A DNA stretch of 64,000 nt, taken from positions 1,922,001-1,986,000 of the forward strand of contig JAEQBH010000128.1 in the NCBI GenBank assembly GCA_016808115.1, in the 5' to 3' direction. The translations under genes were made by a program, and so were the position numbers. The stretch comes from Tetrastigma voinierianum. Its lineage: Eukaryota > Streptophyta > Magnoliopsida > Vitales > Vitaceae. This document shows, piece after piece, positions 58,580 through 64,000 of this stretch (positions within the stretch are counted from its first letter, which is position 1; each line of letters opens with the position of its first letter). The notes under the pieces were generated by a model. That model was not told the DNA's origin. It saw only the letters and a list, made by a program, of their open reading frames with translations, and searched no databases.

Positions 58580-60676
58580 ATGAATGAGAATGTATCATTA
58601 AATGTTGAAGGTTACATTGAAGAGAGAATTGCATCAAAATTCAAAGAGAATAAGACAAAAATGATGAATTGGGAAATAATACTGTTGAAATGACAAATAA
58701 GGAGGTTGGAACAACACAAAAAATATGAAGGTAAAAAACTATTCATTCCACGAAAACTTGAAAACTTAAAAGAACTAAAGAAAGTGAGGGGACAAATTTA
58801 TTTTTTTTCTGCAATATGGGATCATTTCACTAGGAATAATTGTGAGAAAAATTCACATGCATCATGTAATTATTGTAGTCAATCTTATGCTAGTAATTCT
58901 AAAAAGAGTGGGACTAGTAATTTATAGAGTCACTTACAATTCAAATGTAGGAAATCTCCTTATAGAGTGATTGATAAAAAACAAAGATCATTAGTTTTGT
59001 ACTAAGAAAGAGGTCGAGGATAGTGATGGTGCTAAAATTAGGAATTTAAGGGTTATTAAGTATGATCCTGAAACAATTATAAAAACCTTTGCATCAATGA
59101 TTATTCGTGATGAATCACATACCTTTTAGTTTCGTTGAAAGAGAGAGATTTAAGGATTATTCTCACTTATTAGAGTCTAGATTTGTAATTCCTTCTCGTA
59201 TCATTGTTTGGAGAGATTGCATGAAACTTTTTGTGGAGCATAAAAAACTTTTGAAAAAGAATTTGAAGAATCAACGTTTGTGCTTAACAATTGATACTTG
59301 GTCATATGTGCTTAATTGCTCATTGGATTGATCAAGATTAGAAGTCACATAAATAAATTTTGAACTTTTGTCAAGTTCCTAATCATGAAGGAAGCACAAT
59401 TGGAAGGGTGATTGAGAGTTGTTTGTTGGATTAAGGCATTGAACATGTTCTCACAATTACTATTGTTAATGCTAATTCTAATGATTTAGTTGTTGCATAT
59501 TTGAAATATCAATTTTCTTGGAGGTGTAGGGTTTTAAATAATGAATTCTTTCATGTTCGTTGTTCTGCACATATTTTGAATCTTGTTGTTCAAGATGATT
59601 TGAAAGAACATAATGAATCTATTATTAAGATTTGAAATGCAATTCGATATGTTAGATCATCTCCAGTAAGACTTGATGTTTTTAAAAAGTGCGTTGAACA
59701 TGTGAAAATATCAAATAAGCATCTCTTGTGTCTTGATGTGGAACTATGTGGAATTCCACCTATTTGATGTTGGATACAACAGAAAAATTTCAAGCAGCCT
59801 TTGTTTGGTTGTAATATCATGATGTTAAATGTAAGAAACATTTTGAGAAAGAGAAAATTAAGGGCCCTCCAGAAAAAAGAGATTGAAAGAGAGCAAGGGT
59901 GTTTGTTAAATTCTTGAAGATATTTTATAATGTTAACTTGAAGTTTTCGGGGATCTTTGCATGTATGTCAATTTTTTTTTTTTAAAGAATTGGTGTCTGT
60001 GCAAAGAACATTGCAAAAAATGGCTAATGGAGAAGATAAAGTGTTAGTTGCCTATGCATCCAGAATGAAGAAAAAATTTGCCAAATATGGAGAAACATTT
60101 AGCAATTATAAATTTTTATTACATGTTCCTATTGTTTTGGATCCCCGATATAAGATGAAGTATGTGAAATCTTGTTTTGAGCAAGTATAAGAAGCAAGTA
60201 AAGCTATCACAAAAATTGTTTTGGTTGAATCAACTTTTAATCGATTGTATGAATGGTATAATGATTTTTGTTCAAGTAAACTTATGAACGAAATGAATAA
60301 TCCATCTAGATAAGGGGAAATTGATGATAATGATAGTGATGATATTGATTATACGTTTGTAAAGAAATTTGAAGAGAATGCATCTTTGGAGACTAAATCT
60401 TATATTGAAAATTATTTGTTAGATAATCTTGAAAAGTTGACATCTTTTGATATTTTGGATTGGTGGAAGTTGAATGCTTCTAAATATCCAATTCTCTCCA
60501 AGATGGCAAGAGATTTAATGCTTGATTCTATTTCAATAGTTGCTTTTGAATTTGCTTTTAGTATAAGTGGATATATACTTGATGCATTTAAGAGTTCATT
60601 ATCTCCTAAAATAGTGGAGGCATTTGTTTGTTCACAAAATTGGTTGAAGAAATATCACATAATCAATTTGCAATAA
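58580..60676 (+). pseudogene. hAT-superfamily transposase pseudogene (RICESLEEPER/Ac-like)
   Basis: Plus-strand pieces in order. N-terminal MNENVSLNVEGYIEE starts at 58580. A BED zinc finger at 58800-58950 has IWDHFTR, CNYC, SKKSGTSNL, then a TAG, then SHLQFKC. DPETIIKTFASMI lies near 59065-59105, IPFSFVERERFKDY and CMKLFVEHKKLLKKN at 59107-59275, and LCLTIDTWSY near 59280. Further on are VDVVVAYLKYQ- and HVRCSAHILNLVVQD-like text near 59480-59600. VLDPRYKMKYVKSCFEQV lies at 60135-60190. The C-terminal dimerisation region at 60440-60670 reads LDWWKLNASKYPILSKMARDL, FAFSISGYILDAFKSSLSP and VEAFVCSQNWLKK. This is the full domain order of plant hAT transposases, normally about 650-700 residues. 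Many frame changes and stops (for example near 58693, 58926, 60187) rule out function. Confidence 0.92.
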
Positions 60677-60858
60677 ATTTTAGAAGAAGTTGAAAAGTAT
60701 GTAGAAATTACACAAGGTAGGACGTATACTTGATGCATTTAGGAGTTCATTATCTCCTAAAACAATGGAGCCACTTGTTTGTTCCTAAAATTGGTTGAAG
60801 AATCACATAATCAATTTGCAATAAATTGTAAAGGAGGTTCAAAAGTATGAAGAAATTA

Positions 60859-60860
<2 letters not shown>
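60558..60860 (+). repeat. Tandem duplication of the hAT C-terminal coding end
   Basis: Sequence at 60566-60715 ('atacttgatgcattta(a/g)gag' through 'ttgcaataaatt' and 'gaagaaatt') recurs at 60725-60860 with small deletions and substitutions. The second copy follows the stop of the first, so it is outside the reading frame. Confidence 0.9.

Positions 60861-60861
<1 letters not shown>

Positions 60862-60916
<55 letters not shown>
60862..60916. repeat. (TA)n microsatellite
   Basis: About 27 AT units directly after the duplicated hAT end. Confidence 0.95.
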
Positions 60917-60919
<3 letters not shown>

Positions 60920-61244
60920 ATTGTAGGAATAATCCATGGTTATTAAGCAACTTCTTTAATTAGTCTCATCTACTATTTAACTAGGAATAATCCCAAGTTT
61001 AGGGTTTCTAGTATCATACTAGTCTAAGGCACTAGTGACCGGCTAAAGGAGTTAAAATAATCCTACATGGCCTCTTTCTCACCACGTGTTCCTCTCTAAT
61101 TGGCCCTTAAAATTTTTTATTCTCCCTACCCCTCTCTCTCCTCCTTCACCCCATCATCAACCTCCATTGGAATTTCGAAGATGAACTCCACTGTGACAAG
61201 CGTCAATACAACGCCGATGAGCTCTGTAGGGGCTGACAAAAATT
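60917..61244. other. Segment between the (TA)n run and the YUCCA fragment
   Basis: Pyrimidine-rich at 61100-61160 ('ctccctacccctctctctcctcc'), like a plant 5' UTR or promoter-proximal region. It could hold an eroded N-terminal YUCCA end, but no FAD-binding GxGxxG motif is legible. Confidence 0.4.
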
Positions 61245-61674
61245 AAAGCCTCCTCCGATTGCTGCCTTGTGGTTGTAGATTCTTGTCAACCCGACGAGTT
61301 TCAATTTCATCTCCAAAGTGGATTTCCTTCTTCTTCCTCCTGGTCTTCTTACTCCTTAAGCAACTGGGTTAGTTCAATCTCTTCATTATCAAGAGTTTAT
61401 GGGTTAGCATTACATGAAATCACTTGTAAGGAAATGTCGAGCCGTGATATCGGAAATTCTAGGCATTGAGAGGTTTCAGGGACGTGTTGTTCATACCGGT
61501 GTGTATAAGTCTAGTTCCGATTTCATAAACCATAAGGTTTTGGTTGTTGGTTGTGGAAATTCTGGCATGGAAGTGAGCTTGGACCTCTACAGATATAATG
61601 CTAAGCCTCGTAAGGTGTTTAGAAACACTATAAGTTCCTTCTCTAGTTGGGTGACACGAAATGTTTTGTTATAG
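61245..61674 (+). pseudogene. Fragment of a YUCCA-type flavin-containing monooxygenase
   Basis: The frame 61414-61674 includes VVHTGVYKSSSDF, then the NADPH-binding motif VVGCGNSGMEVSLDL, then RYNAKPRKVFRNTI. These match, from memory, the middle of plant YUCCA proteins (GPV.HTS.YKSG.EF...VLVVGCGNSGMEV.LDL..(Y)NA.P..V.RNT). YUCCA enzymes convert indole-3-pyruvate to the auxin indole-3-acetate. 61245-61410 shows a frame-shifted resemblance to the preceding exon-1 part (around SDCIASLW ... YPTKQQF), inferred at nucleotide level. The FAD motif and everything after RNT are absent, and a stop follows at 61672-61674. The piece would be about a third of a normal ~400-residue protein. It is not functional. 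Confidence 0.8.
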
Positions 61675-64000
61675 GGCATTATGGATTTTTTTTTAACAGA
61701 TTTATTTCCATATAGATTTGCACTAAAATCAATGAATTTAAATTCTCTTATCTAGGTATGAATCAGAATCAAGTTTGATAATCATTTTTAATCAAGTTCA
61801 ATTATCGATTCACCATGATAATTAAAAGCAAGGAATAAAATTTAAATTTAGGGAAAAATTAAAAAACCTCTATGCGGGTGATCTGGAAAACCAACAGATG
61901 GCGAAACTAAAACATCAAAAAGTAGTGAAATTTTGATCACAAATTCGATAAAGATCATGTTTTGGTTTAATGAGAAAATCGGAAGGTGAGGATACAAAAC
62001 AAAAGATGGGCGGAAACAAAGCCGGAGGGCAACTTTGTAAGCAGGGAAGGGAAGAAGAAACCCAGGAACCGCATTGAGCTTTGTGGAGGAAGAAGAAAAG
62101 GAACACGATGATCAAGGGGACGCACCAGAAAAAAGAAAAAAAAACCATAAATAATTGAGCTTTAGGGAGAAAATCAAGAAATGAAAGAGGAAGAAGAAAC
62201 AACACAAGGGCAAGAAGAAGGTGGAGGGTGAAGGCAGAAAGCTTGAGTTTGTGGTTGTCGTCTTCAAAAGCGTTGACGGAATGGGTAATCAGAAAGAGTG
62301 GACTAAAGGTGGTTGACTTGAAGGCTGATAAAATTGAATTTAAAATAAAAATAAAAATTAGAATAATCGATTAGGTAATAGCAGCGTAATAAAGGTGAAT
62401 TAGATAATGACGTATGATCGAGTTTATGAAAAAAATTTAGTATTTTATTCGCGATTATTTCTTTAATCGTAAACTAGAGTTAAATCTAATATTTTAAAAT
62501 CAGATCAGATCGAGCCAAAAAACTTTCAATCTGATTCACACCTTTTTAAACCCAAACCTTTTGAATGAACGAACCATCCAAACACTGTAATTTTGATGCA
62601 TGAACTAGACGATGAACAATTTTTGCCAAATCGAATGGTTCACCGCATTTACTCATCCAGTACAAATTCCAAACCTACACGTGTTAGTTCAAAACCATTT
62701 GAATGCCTCACTCTCACTCATCATCATGCATTGAACGTCTCATATGAGTGAAAGTTCTTGTAAAATTTTCTAAACACTAGCATTTAGTATTAACCTAATC
62801 CATTGAAGAGATTTAAAGCCATCAATATCTCTAGAGGTGAGATTGTCTAATAGAGTTTGTAAAAAATCAATATATATATATATATTAAATGTCAATTATT
62901 ATATATATATAAATACTAAAATAAATGTCAATACATTAACCTTATTCTTTTATAATAAATAAATTTGGAATGATTTAAATTAGAGACATTTTATTATAGA
63001 TTTAATTATTTTAATATAATAAATACCAATTTATTGTTAAATAATTTTGTTATTAATAAATTCTTTAATTAGACTAATAATTAAGAGTGAAGATTAAGAT
63101 TTTTTGTGCGATGTTGATATAGTTAAATTGTAATTTAAATTCTTAATAAAATATTTAAATTTTATTGTATTTATGTATTTATGATATCATTGATTTCGAT
63201 CAATAAATCATAAACGAATAACTTTTTTGATTCAATGATTTATTCGATTTTCAAAATATTGGTTCAGATAGTAAGTTAAACTAAAACCGTAATATTAGGT
63301 TTGATTGATTTTACTTTGAATGATTCGGATAGAATTGTAATTTTTTCAAAATTTAGATCGAATATCATGCTATCCAACGGGAACCACGAACTAGCCTACT
63401 GCCCCCAATTATTAAGGTGATTCATGGAACATCACATCCTAGAAGACAGTAATAACAAGGATACAAAAGCAAAGCAGAGTCTGACAGCTGTTACTTTTAC
63501 CCAATCGATACTTCACACGTGTTTATTTAATTATTTGACAGCTGTTATAAAAATAAAAAGAATAAGGATAATAAGGAATTCACTGAAAAAACAAATAAAA
63601 CATTAAATTTAAATAACAAAATTAATTTTGAGAGCAAGACGTTTTACAAAATTTTAATAAGTTTTTTAAAAATAAGAATCACACATGTTTTTTAAATGTT
63701 GGAAAGTTTTTGAAAAAAATTCCCTTGTTATCTCAATAAATGAAATATAAAAATTAAGACATGTTTTATTCTTATTTTTGAAAACATCAAAACATTATTT
63801 TTATGTTTTTCTAAAATACTTTTAATTATATAAATTTATATTTTACATTTCAAAGGCCAAAAAGAACTGAAAAGAACTCTAAAACAATTTTCAAAAATTA
63901 GAACCAAATACGAATATAACTTTTGACAGACTCTTACAACATTCTTGAACCGACATTTACCTCTGCCTCTGCAGACCTCGTCCACGAAACTCTGTAGATT
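61675..64000. other. AT-rich intergenic DNA, no gene recognised
   Basis: 61890-62260 is purine-rich on the plus strand (aga/gaa words), which makes a hydrophobic minus-strand frame (61915-62205) by composition alone. Short (TA)n runs lie at 62871-62884 and 62899-62910. A plus-strand frame at 63424-63606 has no motif. No repeat with clear ends was found. Confidence 0.5.

Noticed and set aside
61915..62205. Minus-strand 96-residue hydrophobic frame resembling a signal or membrane protein
   Set aside because: It is the complement of a purine-rich tract, with no domain, no homologous feel and no supporting gene structure.

Overview
The window looks like repeat-dominated nuclear DNA of a flowering plant, most likely a eudicot. 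The evidence is chromovirus (Tekay/Del-like) and Tat-type Ty3/gypsy retrotransposons with long LTRs, plant hAT transposase relics, and a fragment of a YUCCA-type flavin monooxygenase. I see no intact host gene, no rRNA or tRNA gene, no organelle-like block, and no feature of bacterial type. The species cannot be named from the sequence.

Layout. 1-5634: a minus-strand gypsy element (two ~1.25-kb LTRs, tRNA-Asp-type PBS, polypurine tract, only a gag shred), inserted beside the LTR and leader of a minus-strand Tat element (5635-6515). 7073-9047: a solo LTR with perfect AAATT target duplications. 9053-12346: AT-rich and unclassified DNA. 12347-15461 and 15735-19096: two LTRs of one family in opposite orientation, each carrying a ~190-200-bp tandem array; the second is a solo LTR with perfect ACCAA duplications. 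19200-21255: a minus-strand hAT transposase pseudogene with a recognisable intron. 21260-30904: a full-length minus-strand chromovirus-type element with perfect ATATT duplications, an exact initiator-Met PBS, a ~1.5-kb internal region with gag traces, and another solo LTR nested in its 5' LTR. 30910-32150: very AT-rich tandemly duplicated DNA. 32154-36799: two related LTRs, each followed by a polypurine-type sequence.

37260-50330 is mainly Tat-type retrotransposon DNA. A minus-strand protease/RT/RNase H/integrase pseudogene (45155-48010) lies opposite a plus-strand coiled-coil antisense ORF (41940-43290), with a ~67-bp tandem array between them. A chromovirus fragment (LTR, chromodomain and integrase end, 37845-41700) interrupts this. 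A second ~67-bp array and a second antisense-type ORF, in the other orientation, follow at 49100-50330. 50340-53675 is another long LTR. 53676-57690 is poorly classified repeat-derived DNA, ending in a plus-strand Tat LTR. 58580-60860 is a plus-strand hAT transposase pseudogene with a duplicated C-terminal end, and 61245-61674 is the YUCCA fragment. The last 2.3 kb is AT-rich without a recognised gene.

Nothing here appears able to make a full protein: every coding region recognised carries stops, frameshifts or truncation. The strongest calls rest on structure readable directly from the bases (paired LTRs, exact target-site duplications, PBS, PPT); family names rest on remembered protein motifs and were not checked by search.
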